Of a stretch of 64,000 nucleotides of DNA, positions 34,075-43,148 are shown piece by piece; position 1 is the stretch's first letter; each line of letters starts with the position of its first letter. A program made the position numbers and the translations under genes. Below the pieces are notes generated by a model, which saw only the letters and a program-made list of their open reading frames with translations, ran no database searches and was not told where the DNA came from. The DNA comes from Pirellulaceae bacterium (GTDB lineage: Bacteria; Planctomycetota; Planctomycetia; Pirellulales; Pirellulaceae): the NCBI GenBank assembly GCA_020852965.1, contig JADYZV010000015.1, positions 1 through 64,000 on the forward strand. Reading direction: 5' to 3'.

Positions 34075-34256
34075 CCAGGCGCGATTCCATAACGCGAGCC
34101 TTCAATACGCTTCTCCAGAGGCTGCGAGCAAAACGATGCGAATGATGCAACGCTCAAGATTCACATCTTGGATTGGTGATGCCTTGGGAGCTCTCCCATA
34201 AAATTTCTGGCAATAGATTTGCCTTCGAACTAGGACACATTCGTCTTGGATACCCT

Positions 34257-34491
34257 TTAACCGGGATTATTCATCAGTTTCCACGAAAATGAAGAAAACG
34301 ATGTTGCTGCATAGGTTTACGTCAGAGGGATAAAAAACAGTCTGCAGTGGAATCGCGGGCCCGCAGCGTCAGCAAGGACGTTTGACTCGACTGCAAAATG
34401 GCCAATCAAGACCAAGTTAATTCACGCTTCTGATATTCGATTCAAGCTCAAACGCCCTTGCTGACGCTGCGGGTTATGAATAATCCGGGTT
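34257..34491. repeat. Nested inverted-repeat element between the anti-sigma and sigma genes
   Basis: Two 26-bp arms at 34360-34385 and 34448-34473 are reverse complements with one mismatch (core CCCGCAGCGTCAGCAAGG). An outer pair of about 16 bp (AACCGGGATTATTCAT near 34259, and ATGAATAATCCGGGTT near 34477) encloses them. No ORF is present. A fragment of the right end (GCGGGTTATGAATAATCYGG) recurs at 56746-56766, so it is a dispersed element. It separates two genes that are usually adjacent. Confidence 0.75.
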
Positions 34492-34493
34492 TA

Positions 34494-34510
34494 ATACCCT
34501 GCTCGGGTAT
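34494..34510. promoter_or_regulatory. 17-bp palindromic operator candidate ATACCCTGCTCGGGTAT
   Basis: The site is a near-perfect palindrome (ATACCC-N5-GGGTAT) placed about 50 bp before the first possible start of the sigma factor gene. It shares 14 of 17 bases with the palindrome at 20368-20384 in the efflux locus. It may link expression of the sigma factor to the same regulator. Confidence 0.5.
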
Positions 34511-34557
34511 GTTACGATTGCCGATCTAGTTCGACCTCGTCTCTCGATCGTTGCAGA

Positions 34558-35169
34558 TTGCTGTTTTGTTTTATTGCTCGCTCACAAACGCACCCGATTG
34601 TTCACTGGGATATGCGACTCCACATGCCCTTACATTTGAAGCAACGCTCGATGGATTCCTTAGTCGCGTCGTGCGTGGCAGGGGATAGCGCCGCCATGCA
34701 AGCGATCTATGAGCAAAGCAAAAGTCGCGTCTATGGTTTGATGGTTCGGATGGTCGGACAGCAAGATGCCGACGACTTGACGCAACAAGTCTATCTTCAG
34801 ATGTTCCGCAAGCTTGGACAATTCAACGGGCAATCCAAACTGGAAACGTGGCTGTTTCGAATCGCAACCAATGAAGCCTTACAGTATCTGAGAAAGCAAA
34901 AGAGACAGACCACTGCATCGTACGCCGTAGACCCGATAACAGTCGATGACGATCACCTAATCAAGGGTGAGGAGTCGCAATTGGTTGAGGCCGCACTTAA
35001 ACGTCTCGATCCCGGACTGCGAGCGGTCTTTCTGCTCAAAGAACAACAAGGCTTGTCCTATTGCGATATTGCCGAATCGCTAGGAATTCCCGAAGGCACG
35101 GTTGGTTCACGACTGAATCGTGCTCGGAAAGAGCTTCGTCAAGAGTTGACTAGGCTCGGGTACGTCTGA
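34558..35169 (+). CDS. ECF-type RNA polymerase sigma factor
   Basis: Region 2 (YGLMVRMVGQQDADDLTQQVYLQMFRKLGQF...LETWLFRIATNEALQYLRK) and region 4 (LDPGLRAVFLLKEQQGLSYCDIAESLGIPEGTVGSRLNRARKEL) are complete. The true start may be 34612 or 34651, since the first residues lack homology. It is a group IV sigma factor that would direct RNA polymerase to promoters under control of the membrane anti-sigma factor upstream. That gene order and the location beside the efflux genes suggest that its regulon includes metal resistance. I could not identify its promoter motif from the sequence. Confidence 0.85.
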   Translation: MLFCFIARSQTHPIVHWDMRLHMPLHLKQRSMDSLVASCVAGDSAAMQAIYEQSKSRVYGLMVRMVGQQDADDLTQQVYLQMFRKLGQFNGQSKLETWLFRIATNEALQYLRKQKRQTTASYAVDPITVDDDHLIKGEESQLVEAALKRLDPGLRAVFLLKEQQGLSYCDIAESLGIPEGTVGSRLNRARKELRQELTRLGYV

Positions 35170-35410
35170 AGATACGTGTACAATCAATGCACAAACATTC
35201 AAGCCCATTGGCTCGTTTCGAACGCAGCCTACTAAAGCTATGTGGGACTGCATTGAAGTGGTAACTCATGCTGTTACTTGATTTGCGACTTGGGGTCGGT
35301 ATCATCGGGGGTTGGCTTTACTGTCCAGGTCGAGCAACACTTACTGCGGACTTTGGTTTACAATCTGCTTGAAACATTGCCTCGACTCAGCCAGTGCAAT
35401 ACCACCCACC

Positions 35411-35542
35411 CTAGTGCTCTTTCTACGTTTAAATTGAGGGTAGTGGACGAGGTTACGAGTCCCTTTGAATCGTTAACCGTTTGGGACTCGTAACCTCGTC
35501 CCCGACAACCAACCCTGAAATCAAGAATGACTGAAGCACTAG
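35411..35542. mobile_element. MITE-like element with CTAGTGCT/AGCACTAG ends, copy A
   Basis: The ends are CTAGTGCT (35411-35418) and AGCACTAG (35535-35542). Inside, GGACGAGGTTACGAGTCCC at 35445-35463 is repeated as its perfect reverse complement at 35483-35501. No protein is encoded. A second copy with the same ends and core lies at 62959-63082, and the short piece GTAGTGGACGAG at 24138-24149 may be a remnant. The rest of the region 35170-35608 shows nothing else. Confidence 0.8.
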
Positions 35543-35608
35543 CTTGGCAACTGACCAAAAACAAGAAGTATCTGATTCGTTGGATGCTGGTGACACTGGA
35601 CCGATGCT

Positions 35609-36748
35609 ATGACGAATTATATTTCGAGTCCTCGGAGTTCGCTCGTATTCTATATTGCGTTGGCTGTTTTATCCGTGGTGAGCATTGCGTGCAACGCGGC
35701 TCAAGAAGACGAGCCGAACGCAACGGAAATCGAATCTATCGGAAAGCTTCGAGTTGCGGCGAAGCATATTCCACCCTTTGCAATCAAGGACCGTGACGGT
35801 AACTGGTCTGGAATCAGCATCGAGCTGTGGAAGCACCTCGCACATGAGCTAGGCGTAGAATATGAGCTCACTGAGCACACGCTTGAGCAGATGCTTGCCG
35901 GTTTAGAGAACGGCGAGTTTGACGTTGCGCTAGGTGCGATTAGCGTTACCTCAGACCGGCAGGACCATTTGGAGTTTTGTCTCCCGCACTTTTCGACCGG
36001 ACTTGCAATTGCGGTTTCATCCAAAAACCACAGGAGCCCTTGGGTTATCTTCCGCAGAATCGTTTCCAGCGGTCTTTTCATTTTGGTCTTTTCAATGATT
36101 GGAGTAGTTGCGGTTTGTGGGCTGCTGTTCTGGCTATTTGAGCGCCGTCGCAACGAAAACATGTTTGGTGGAAAGAGGCGACAGGGAATCGGGATGGGGA
36201 TTTGGTGGTCGACAACCCTACTTCTTGGACACAAAGGCATCACGCCCGTCAGTACGCTGGGCCGAATCCTTGCGACCTGCGCCATGTTGTGCAGCATCAT
36301 CGTGCTGTCAATTTTTACGGGGATCATTACTTCCGTTCTAACCGTTCAGCAGTTGGATACTGGCATTCTCGATGTAACGGATCTCCATCGTACACGAGTT
36401 GTCACCGTCCAAGCGAGTACCAGCGAGGACTATCTGCGGAAGCGGCGAATTGCCTTTCGCTCCTACCCGGATGCCCGTGGCGCGATCCAAGCAGTTGAGA
36501 AAGATGAGGCCGACGCGGTTGTCTATGATGCAGCGCTGTTGAAGTATCTTGCAACCGAGAAGTTTGCGAATCGAATCAATGTACTACCCGTAACTTTTAA
36601 TGTTCAGGAATATGCCATCGCGCTGTCGCCTAATAGCCAATTGCGAAAACCATTGAATAGCGAGTTGCTCCGCTATCGGGAGAGCGATGCTTGGGAAGAT
36701 TTAGTCTATCGCTACCTGGGAGAGGAACAGTACTATTACCATGACTGA
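35609..36748 (+). CDS. Prokaryotic ionotropic-glutamate-receptor-like protein with an altered pore
   Basis: After a signal peptide, a periplasmic type 3 solute-binding fold (GKLRVAAKHIPPFAIKDRDGNWSGISIELW...FDVALGAISVTSDRQ) is split by a membrane module: helix VSSGLFILVFSMIGVVAVCGLLFWLFERR, a re-entrant loop WWSTTLLLGHKGITP (residues about 199-213) and a second helix LGRILATCAMLCSIIVLSIFTGI. The binding lobe then resumes. This is the GluR0 plan, a ligand-gated channel. However, the potassium filter TVGYGD is replaced by LLLGHKG, so selectivity must differ or conduction may be lost. Its stop overlaps the start of the next gene by 8 bp, indicating coupled translation. Confidence 0.8.
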   Translation: MTNYISSPRSSLVFYIALAVLSVVSIACNAAQEDEPNATEIESIGKLRVAAKHIPPFAIKDRDGNWSGISIELWKHLAHELGVEYELTEHTLEQMLAGLENGEFDVALGAISVTSDRQDHLEFCLPHFSTGLAIAVSSKNHRSPWVIFRRIVSSGLFILVFSMIGVVAVCGLLFWLFERRRNENMFGGKRRQGIGMGIWWSTTLLLGHKGITPVSTLGRILATCAMLCSIIVLSIFTGIITSVLTVQQLDTGILDVTDLHRTRVVTVQASTSEDYLRKRRIAFRSYPDARGAIQAVEKDEADAVVYDAALLKYLATEKFANRINVLPVTFNVQEYAIALSPNSQLRKPLNSELLRYRESDAWEDLVYRYLGEEQYYYHD

Positions 36749-38996
36749 TATCCGCCTGGCTAATACTGATACCGACAAGCTTCTTCCTCAACCTTTCGGT
36801 CGCGACGATGGTGTTCGCAAGCAGGATGACGCGGAGGAACCCAAATCAGATAAACATGCTGCGACAAGGTTTCTTCGGATGTGGCCGTTTGGATCGTTCG
36901 TTCTGTTTTGTCTGACGATTGCCTATTACCTGCCTTACATTGTACAACATACAGGTTTCAATCTGCCACTAATTTTTGGGCTTGGCTCAGGTGGGCTCTC
37001 GATACTTGCCGTTCTTGCCGGGCTATGTGGACGAAGTTTCATTCGGGGAATTGCAGGAGCGAGTTTCATTGCCGCTGCCGTGTTCGTGACGTTTTTCATC
37101 GGTGAATACTTTGCGTATCACGTGGCATATCAGGACGGTTTCTCAACTCGAATGCTTATCCAACGCGTAAAGCAAGCTACTCATGCGTTTAACATTCCGT
37201 TATTTGTGCTCGCACTCGCGGCCCCCATGGCCATTGTTCGATGGAAGACAAGGCATTATCTGAGCCTCGGTGCGGCCAAGCCTAAACCGCCTTTCGGCGT
37301 GGAAACACTGCTGTTATGGACAACCATCACAGCCTGCCTGTTGTATTACTGTCGTGTTCCCATGGAGATCCATTCGATAGGAGTCGCTGCCCTGGCTATT
37401 TACCTTCCTGGGTTGATCGCCATTTCGGCTGCCTCTAGCGTCATAGTAGCCTTACCCTCTGTTCGCTGGCCGTTCTTGCAGAAACGGCGATGGTGGCACT
37501 GGCCCGCTACCGCCGCTGTCGCGTTAGTGGGCATATTGATGCTTTGTATCTTGTTCAACTTGGTTCTGACTCAATGGACTAGAAGTGCGATCAGCTCGAT
37601 CGAAGAGCTCGCCGTGGTGTGCGTGTCTGCCAGTTCACTGTATCTATTGGGACTTTGGTCACTGCGAGCTAGCGGATTTCGTTGGATCGCTAACGCTCCG
37701 ATGAGCGATGCGTACCATGTCAAGCTGGCGAGCAAAGATCGCTGGATCGACAGACGCTGGACTACAGCTTTCATAGGCGTCGCGATACTGACGACGTTTG
37801 CAGTTGCGCTGAATCAAAAACTCGATGCCGACTCGCTGGCGCGACTTACCGAACTTTCAAGGAAGATTGCCGGTCGCGATGAAGCCATCTATGCATCGGA
37901 GCAGTGGATTTTTGGAGCTGCCCTCAAGAGTCTGTCCGAAGAAAGCGTTCCCATTGAAGTACTGGAATCGAGTGAGCTCAATTCTTTATACCTTACGGAT
38001 AGTTCGATCACCGACGACGACCTTGCTCTGCTAAGTCGCTGGCCTAGACTCGTGTCGTTGGATCTAGCCGGGACCGACATTGGCGACGAAGCGTTGAAGC
38101 ACTTGGCAGGCTTTAAACTCTATTCGCTGAATTTGTCTCGAACCAAAGTTACCCCCCAGGGCATTGCGAAACTGTTAGAAGAAATTCCTTCGCTCTCGAT
38201 GATATCCCTCCGAGGGCTACACTTGACCGACGACCAACTCCAATTGATCTATCGGCCCAACATTTCGGGGTGGGATTTGGCCAACAACCAATTGACGGAT
38301 GCCGGTGTTAAACAGCTCTGGGAAAACGCCAATGTACATAGCTTGAATCTTTCCGCCAATCCGATCACTTTGGCCACGTTCGACTCGAGCACGCGCGTCG
38401 GAACACTATACCTGACTGCCGATGACAGTCCGCTAGACGATGCAACTGTTGGCAAATTGGTTGCCGCAGGAGTCGTTGGTAGCCTTACTCTTGGGAAAAC
38501 CAAACTAACTCCCTTCGGCTTGGCGGGCCTGCTGAACGCTGGCATCCGAGTCGATCTGCGTTCCGGTAGCTTTACTGAGCAGGAATTGGCATCGATTGAT
38601 CCGATATGTAACTACTTGTCGATCGTCGACTGCGATATCACCGGCGACTTCCTTACTCATTGGACCAGACCACCTGACTACCTTTTCATGCGTGATTGCA
38701 AAGTTTCCGACAAGCAGATCATTGCTTGGTCGAAAATGGATTGGCAGCCTCAAGGCCTTGCTTTTCAAAACGAGGAGCTTACCGACCGATCTATTCCGGC
38801 GTTTAGGAAGCTTGGCCTCCAACATGAGCTATCCATCATGGGATCGAAAATCACCGCAGCCGGATTGCGCAGGTTAGGTTCAACTGAATGGACGCTTGTC
38901 GTTTCTCCTACAGACTACACGCCCGAAGAGATACGCAATCTGAAGAGAGCTTTTCCAAAACTCGAAATTCGGTTCACATTTTTTCCACGCGAATAG
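36741..38996 (+). CDS. Multi-spanning membrane protein with C-terminal leucine-rich repeats
   Basis: The N-terminal half has about eight hydrophobic segments (from FGSFVLFCLTIAYYLPYIV to AFIGVAILTTFAVAL). From about residue 400 the protein contains irregular leucine-rich repeats of roughly 24 residues (DDLALLSRWPRLVSLDLAGTDIGDEALKHL, LYSLNLSRTKVTPQGIAKLL). This is the type common in planctomycete proteins and is probably outside the membrane or cytosolic. No enzyme motif is seen. The start overlaps the end of the glutamate-receptor-like gene, so the two are likely to act together, perhaps with the LRR part as a protein-interaction surface. Function unknown. Confidence 0.7.
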   Translation: MTDIRLANTDTDKLLPQPFGRDDGVRKQDDAEEPKSDKHAATRFLRMWPFGSFVLFCLTIAYYLPYIVQHTGFNLPLIFGLGSGGLSILAVLAGLCGRSFIRGIAGASFIAAAVFVTFFIGEYFAYHVAYQDGFSTRMLIQRVKQATHAFNIPLFVLALAAPMAIVRWKTRHYLSLGAAKPKPPFGVETLLLWTTITACLLYYCRVPMEIHSIGVAALAIYLPGLIAISAASSVIVALPSVRWPFLQKRRWWHWPATAAVALVGILMLCILFNLVLTQWTRSAISSIEELAVVCVSASSLYLLGLWSLRASGFRWIANAPMSDAYHVKLASKDRWIDRRWTTAFIGVAILTTFAVALNQKLDADSLARLTELSRKIAGRDEAIYASEQWIFGAALKSLSEESVPIEVLESSELNSLYLTDSSITDDDLALLSRWPRLVSLDLAGTDIGDEALKHLAGFKLYSLNLSRTKVTPQGIAKLLEEIPSLSMISLRGLHLTDDQLQLIYRPNISGWDLANNQLTDAGVKQLWENANVHSLNLSANPITLATFDSSTRVGTLYLTADDSPLDDATVGKLVAAGVVGSLTLGKTKLTPFGLAGLLNAGIRVDLRSGSFTEQELASIDPICNYLSIVDCDITGDFLTHWTRPPDYLFMRDCKVSDKQIIAWSKMDWQPQGLAFQNEELTDRSIPAFRKLGLQHELSIMGSKITAAGLRRLGSTEWTLVVSPTDYTPEEIRNLKRAFPKLEIRFTFFPRE

Positions 38997-39087
38997 TGTG
39001 CTTCAACCACTTTAGATTTTAGGCTTGGTTGTAGTGGTCGCGTGTAATTCCCCTCTTCGCAACCAGCACCACAATGGAAGACCCTTG

Positions 39088-41817
39088 ATGGCGACCACCG
39101 CTTTATCTCCTCCCGAAACTATTGTCACGCCGAGTAGGGAATTGCTATTGGAGACAGTTGAGAATGCGGATGCGCGTTTGATTAAAGCGTTTTCGCAGTC
39201 GACGGCGACTGGGCTCACGTTTCTAGCGTCCCAGAAATGCGATTCGCCGCTGTCGCCGTCTCTGCACTATTTTCGGCAGTTCGCCAGGCGTTACTTTCAA
39301 GCGTTGTGTCGACAGCGCACTCCGGTCGACGGAGAGTGGACATCGCCGCATGCCCCCGATGAGACACAAGTGAAGGAATTGTTGCACGATGCACCACCGA
39401 TGCGAGGGTTGGAATACCTGACGAAGGATTCGTTAACGCATTGGTGGTCGGAACTCGATGCGTTGACGGCTGAAAAGTCGGCGGCTTGCAAAGGCGGTTT
39501 GCCAGCCTACTTGAACTCGCTGAATTCGGACTGGAACACCGTTGGCCGAGTGACCTTTCATTTGGCGGAAAACAAGAAGGATGCGAACCGACCGTTCGCA
39601 TTCATGGCGACCTTCACACCCGCTGCGCCGGCGTCTTCAGCCCGAGGTGCGGCAGGCATCCGGCACGTGCCACTTTCGGAGGCAGTGCGCCAATCGGTTG
39701 AAACCGGTGACAAAGACCAGCTTGACGTGCTACTGGAACCCGTCTCACGCGCCGCCCGATCGACTCCCTTGGTCGCGAAACTGCTCGAAACGCGAGCCTT
39801 GTTTTCACCGCAGGCTTGGAACATCGCCTTGGCGTTTGAGTTTCTTTCGGCGTTGCCCCAATTGGAGCAATCAGGCGTCATCGTGCGCGTGCCCAATTGG
39901 TGGAACGCCTCGCGTCCGCCGCGCCCGCAAGTCGATGTTCGCGTCGGATCGCGCCAGCAGTCCACTCTCAGCGAGGGGGGGCTCGATCTACAGGTCGGCG
40001 TCTCAATCGACGGCGAAGCGTTGACGGACAAAGAATTGGAACAACTCGCCCAAGCTCGCCAAGGCTTGACCTTTCTGCGCGGAAAATGGGTGCAAGTCGA
40101 CTCGGAGCGGTTGCAGTCGGCACTCGACCAGTGGAAGTCATTGCAGCAAGAGCATATTAGCGGACTTGGCTTTTTGGAGGGCATGAGGCTATTGGCTGGT
40201 GCGTCGATCGATGGCCAAGACGTGGATACCGACGTACAGGCTTGGACTCGAATTCACGCGGGCGATTGGTTGCAGGAAACGCTCGATCAATTGCGGCAGC
40301 CGGACGGCAAGATTCAGATCGACGCAGTCAAGGAACTCAACGCCACGCTGCGGCCATACCAGAGCGACGGCGTGCGTTGGTTGTGGCTGGCGACACAGTT
40401 GGGACTGGGCGTTTGCTTGGCCGACGACATGGGGCTGGGCAAGACGATTCAAATTATCACGCTGTTGTTGCAGATCAAGCGAGCAGAGAAGAAAAGAGGC
40501 TCGCAGGAAAAATCGTCGTCGCCGAGCCTGTTGATTCTGCCAACATCGCTGCTGGGGAACTGGAAACGGGAGATTGAAACCTTCGCGCCGGGATTGACCC
40601 TGAAGACTATCCACCGTTCGGCCATGGATGAATCCGAGATTAAGGCGATCGCCGCCGATCCGCACAGTGAACTTGCGGGCGTGGATGTCGTGGCAACGAC
40701 CTACGGGTTGGCGCGCCGGCAAAAGTGGCTCGCCGATGTTCGTTGGCGCCTGCTGGTGCTCGACGAAGCGCAGGCGATCAAGAACGCAGGGGCAGCGCAA
40801 ACGAAGTCCATCAAAGCGATCCCGTCGGACGGACGCATCGCATTGACGGGAACACCAGTCGAAAACCATCTCGGCGATTTATGGTCGTTGTTCGATTTTT
40901 GCTTACCCGGATTGCTGGGGACACCGGCGCAGTTCAAACAATTCGTCAAAGCCGATGACCCTCAAAAACTCTCGCGGCGATTGGTTTCGCTTCGTGAGTT
41001 GATTCAGCCTTACGTGCTGCGGCGGATGAAGACCGCCCCTAAAGTCATTTCCGACTTGCCAGCCAAAACGGAAATGCGAATCGATTGTGGGCTGACGCAA
41101 ACTCAGGCCAAGCTCTATCGAACGATCACCGAAGAACTTGCACAGGCGCTCGAGGTCGCCGCCGGCATCCAGCGACGCGGGATGGTTTTGTCGGCGCTGA
41201 TGCAACTAAAGCAAATATGCAATCACCCAGCGCTCTACTTGAAGCAAGAAGTCTTTGATCCCAAGAAATCGGCCAAGTTCAACGAGTTGGCGACGATTTG
41301 CGAAACGATCATCGAAAAGCAAGAGAAAGTAATTGTTTTTTCTCAGTTCCAGTCGATGTGCGATCCCTTGGCTAGCTTTCTGTCGGGGACGTTCGGTCGC
41401 GACGGGTTGGTGTTGACCGGCAAGACGCCCAGCCGGCAACGTGGTAAATTGGTGGAGGAATTCCAAGACCCTGCGGGGCCGCCATTCATGGTGATCTCGG
41501 TCAAAGCGGGTGGCACGGGACTCAATTTGACTCAGGCCAATCATGTCATCCACTTTGACCGCTGGTGGAATCCGGCGGTCGAAGATCAGGCGACCGATCG
41601 TGCGTTCCGAATCGGTCAGAAGCGAAATGTTTTGGTCCACAAATTCGTTTGCCGAGGTACGCTCGAAGAACGCATCGATGAGATGATTCGTGATAAGAAG
41701 AAGATTAGTAGCGAACTGTTCGATGGCGATGGGGAAATTAAGTTGACTGAAATGAGCAACGAGCAACTGATGAGTTTCGTGTCGTTAGATCTAAACAAAG
41801 CCTCGGCGAGCGAATGA
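39088..41817 (+). CDS. SNF2-family DNA-dependent ATPase / helicase-like protein
   Basis: The ATG at 39088 (MATTALSPPET) follows GGAAGA and gives 909 residues. The first 400 form the family-specific N-terminal region found in bacterial SNF2 proteins. The motor follows: Walker A DDMGLGKTIQ (around residue 450), LLVLDEAQAIKN (around 556), LTGTPVENHLGDLWSLFDF, VFSQFQSM, KAGGTGLNLTQANHVIHFDRWWNPAVEDQATDRAFRIGQ. It should use ATP to translocate on duplex DNA and remodel protein-DNA complexes. The SWIM gene starts about 50 bp downstream, a conserved pairing in bacteria. Confidence 0.93.
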   Translation: MATTALSPPETIVTPSRELLLETVENADARLIKAFSQSTATGLTFLASQKCDSPLSPSLHYFRQFARRYFQALCRQRTPVDGEWTSPHAPDETQVKELLHDAPPMRGLEYLTKDSLTHWWSELDALTAEKSAACKGGLPAYLNSLNSDWNTVGRVTFHLAENKKDANRPFAFMATFTPAAPASSARGAAGIRHVPLSEAVRQSVETGDKDQLDVLLEPVSRAARSTPLVAKLLETRALFSPQAWNIALAFEFLSALPQLEQSGVIVRVPNWWNASRPPRPQVDVRVGSRQQSTLSEGGLDLQVGVSIDGEALTDKELEQLAQARQGLTFLRGKWVQVDSERLQSALDQWKSLQQEHISGLGFLEGMRLLAGASIDGQDVDTDVQAWTRIHAGDWLQETLDQLRQPDGKIQIDAVKELNATLRPYQSDGVRWLWLATQLGLGVCLADDMGLGKTIQIITLLLQIKRAEKKRGSQEKSSSPSLLILPTSLLGNWKREIETFAPGLTLKTIHRSAMDESEIKAIAADPHSELAGVDVVATTYGLARRQKWLADVRWRLLVLDEAQAIKNAGAAQTKSIKAIPSDGRIALTGTPVENHLGDLWSLFDFCLPGLLGTPAQFKQFVKADDPQKLSRRLVSLRELIQPYVLRRMKTAPKVISDLPAKTEMRIDCGLTQTQAKLYRTITEELAQALEVAAGIQRRGMVLSALMQLKQICNHPALYLKQEVFDPKKSAKFNELATICETIIEKQEKVIVFSQFQSMCDPLASFLSGTFGRDGLVLTGKTPSRQRGKLVEEFQDPAGPPFMVISVKAGGTGLNLTQANHVIHFDRWWNPAVEDQATDRAFRIGQKRNVLVHKFVCRGTLEERIDEMIRDKKKISSELFDGDGEIKLTEMSNEQLMSFVSLDLNKASASE

Positions 41818-41868
41818 GCGCTGGCTGATTGGACTTGCCATTCCTACTCACTGGTTTTAGGAAATAAA

Positions 41869-42834
41869 ATGAATTGGCGAAGAGGGTCGAGCCGAAGTTA
41901 CGGTCGAGATTACGGCTATCCCGAGTACGTACCTGTCGGCGTAAGGCGTATTCAGGGAATTGCCAAGGCTCAAAAGAAGATCGGCAAAGGAAAGTCGCTG
42001 CAGCCCGTGACGATCACAGGCACCAAAATTGCCACCACGTTCTGGGGCAAGGGCTGGTGCAAGCACTTTGAAACCTACAGTGATTTCAGCAACCGCTTGC
42101 CCCGAGGTCGCACGTACGCTCGCAATGGATCGATCGCACATCTTGAAATCAATTCGGGACAAATCTCGGCATTCGTTTGCGGTTCGGACCTCTACACAAT
42201 TGAAATTGAGATCACGCCGCTTCCCCCAAAGGTTTGGAAGCAGTTGTGCGAAAACTGTACCGCGTCGGTGACCAGCGTGATCGACTTGATGAGAGGTCGG
42301 TTGCCGGACGACGTGGTGACTGCGCTGACTGATCCTAAGAACGGTATGTTCCCCAGCAATCGCGAAATCAAACTGTCGTGTGACTGTCCAGACGGAGCGA
42401 GGTTGTGCAAGCACCTGGCTGCTGTCCTGTACGGCGTTGGCAATCGACTAGACCAGTCTCCTGAATTATTGTTTGTCCTGCGTGGTGTTAGCCAAACGGA
42501 TTTGGTCGGAGTATCGCTAACCAAATCGGTCGATAGTTTGACCAGCAGCGCGGACGGTTCAATGACTCTAGCGGAAGCCGACTTGAGCGAACTGTTTGGG
42601 ATCGACTTGGTGGCCAATGAGAGTCACTCGCCAGTCATGCCGGCCACCAAAAAGAAGTCGACAAAGAAACGAGCCGTGAAGAAGAAGCCGCCTAAAGGAA
42701 CAGCAGTGAAAATGGAAACGGCAAACAAGAAGCCCGCAGAGAAGGCGACAGTGAAAAAGAAAACGGAGCGCAAAACGCCAGCCATTAAGAAAAAAGCGGC
42801 TAAGAAAAAAGCGGCAAAGAAGAATATCAGCTAA
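41869..42834 (+). CDS. SWIM zinc-finger protein with a lysine-rich histone-H1-like tail
   Basis: The SWIM motif SCDCPDGARLCKHLAAVLYGVG (CxC...CxH) is in the middle of the 321-residue protein, after a conserved region TFWGKGWCKHFE...LPRGRTYARNGS typical of the SNF2-associated SWIM family. The last 65 residues are almost all Lys, Ala, Thr and Pro (KKKAAKKKAAKK), like the tails of bacterial histone-H1-like proteins, and probably bind DNA non-specifically. It is very likely the partner of the SNF2 protein; the pair is implicated in DNA repair or protection, but its precise role is not established. Confidence 0.88.
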   Translation: MNWRRGSSRSYGRDYGYPEYVPVGVRRIQGIAKAQKKIGKGKSLQPVTITGTKIATTFWGKGWCKHFETYSDFSNRLPRGRTYARNGSIAHLEINSGQISAFVCGSDLYTIEIEITPLPPKVWKQLCENCTASVTSVIDLMRGRLPDDVVTALTDPKNGMFPSNREIKLSCDCPDGARLCKHLAAVLYGVGNRLDQSPELLFVLRGVSQTDLVGVSLTKSVDSLTSSADGSMTLAEADLSELFGIDLVANESHSPVMPATKKKSTKKRAVKKKPPKGTAVKMETANKKPAEKATVKKKTERKTPAIKKKAAKKKAAKKNIS

Positions 42835-42971
42835 GAAAAAGTGTAGGCCGTTCACGAGTCTTGTAGTCGCTCGTGCCATTCGTGTGAAAGTAAAAACAAT
42901 ACGTGGAAACGAGCAATGTCGCCTTGTGGCCGTGTCATCCGTGCTCCGGCTAGTTGTGGTGGGGAATCCCT

Positions 42972-43044
42972 ATTATTCTGCCGGCCATTATTCTGCCTTG
43001 AGGTTAATTTGGGGGAGCAGGCAGAATCATGAGAGGCAGAATGA
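42972..43044. repeat. Inverted repeat of ATTATTCTGCC / GGCAGAAT units
   Basis: Two copies of ATTATTCTGCC (42972-42982, 42987-42997) face two copies of GGCAGAAT (43020-43027, 43035-43042), forming a hairpin in the gap between the SWIM gene and the ABC permease. The same architecture with GACAGAAA units is present at 46782-46847, and a lone CATCATTCTGCC lies at 47657. The rest of the interval 42835-43148 shows nothing. Confidence 0.75.
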
Positions 43045-43148
43045 AAAAAACGTGTTTCGGTGTTGGCGTTCAGCGAGAAGCGCCGGTATTTATATCCTGA
43101 AATGAAGCGCGGCGAGCGTCAGCGAGTCAAGCGCGGGCCCCAGGACAG

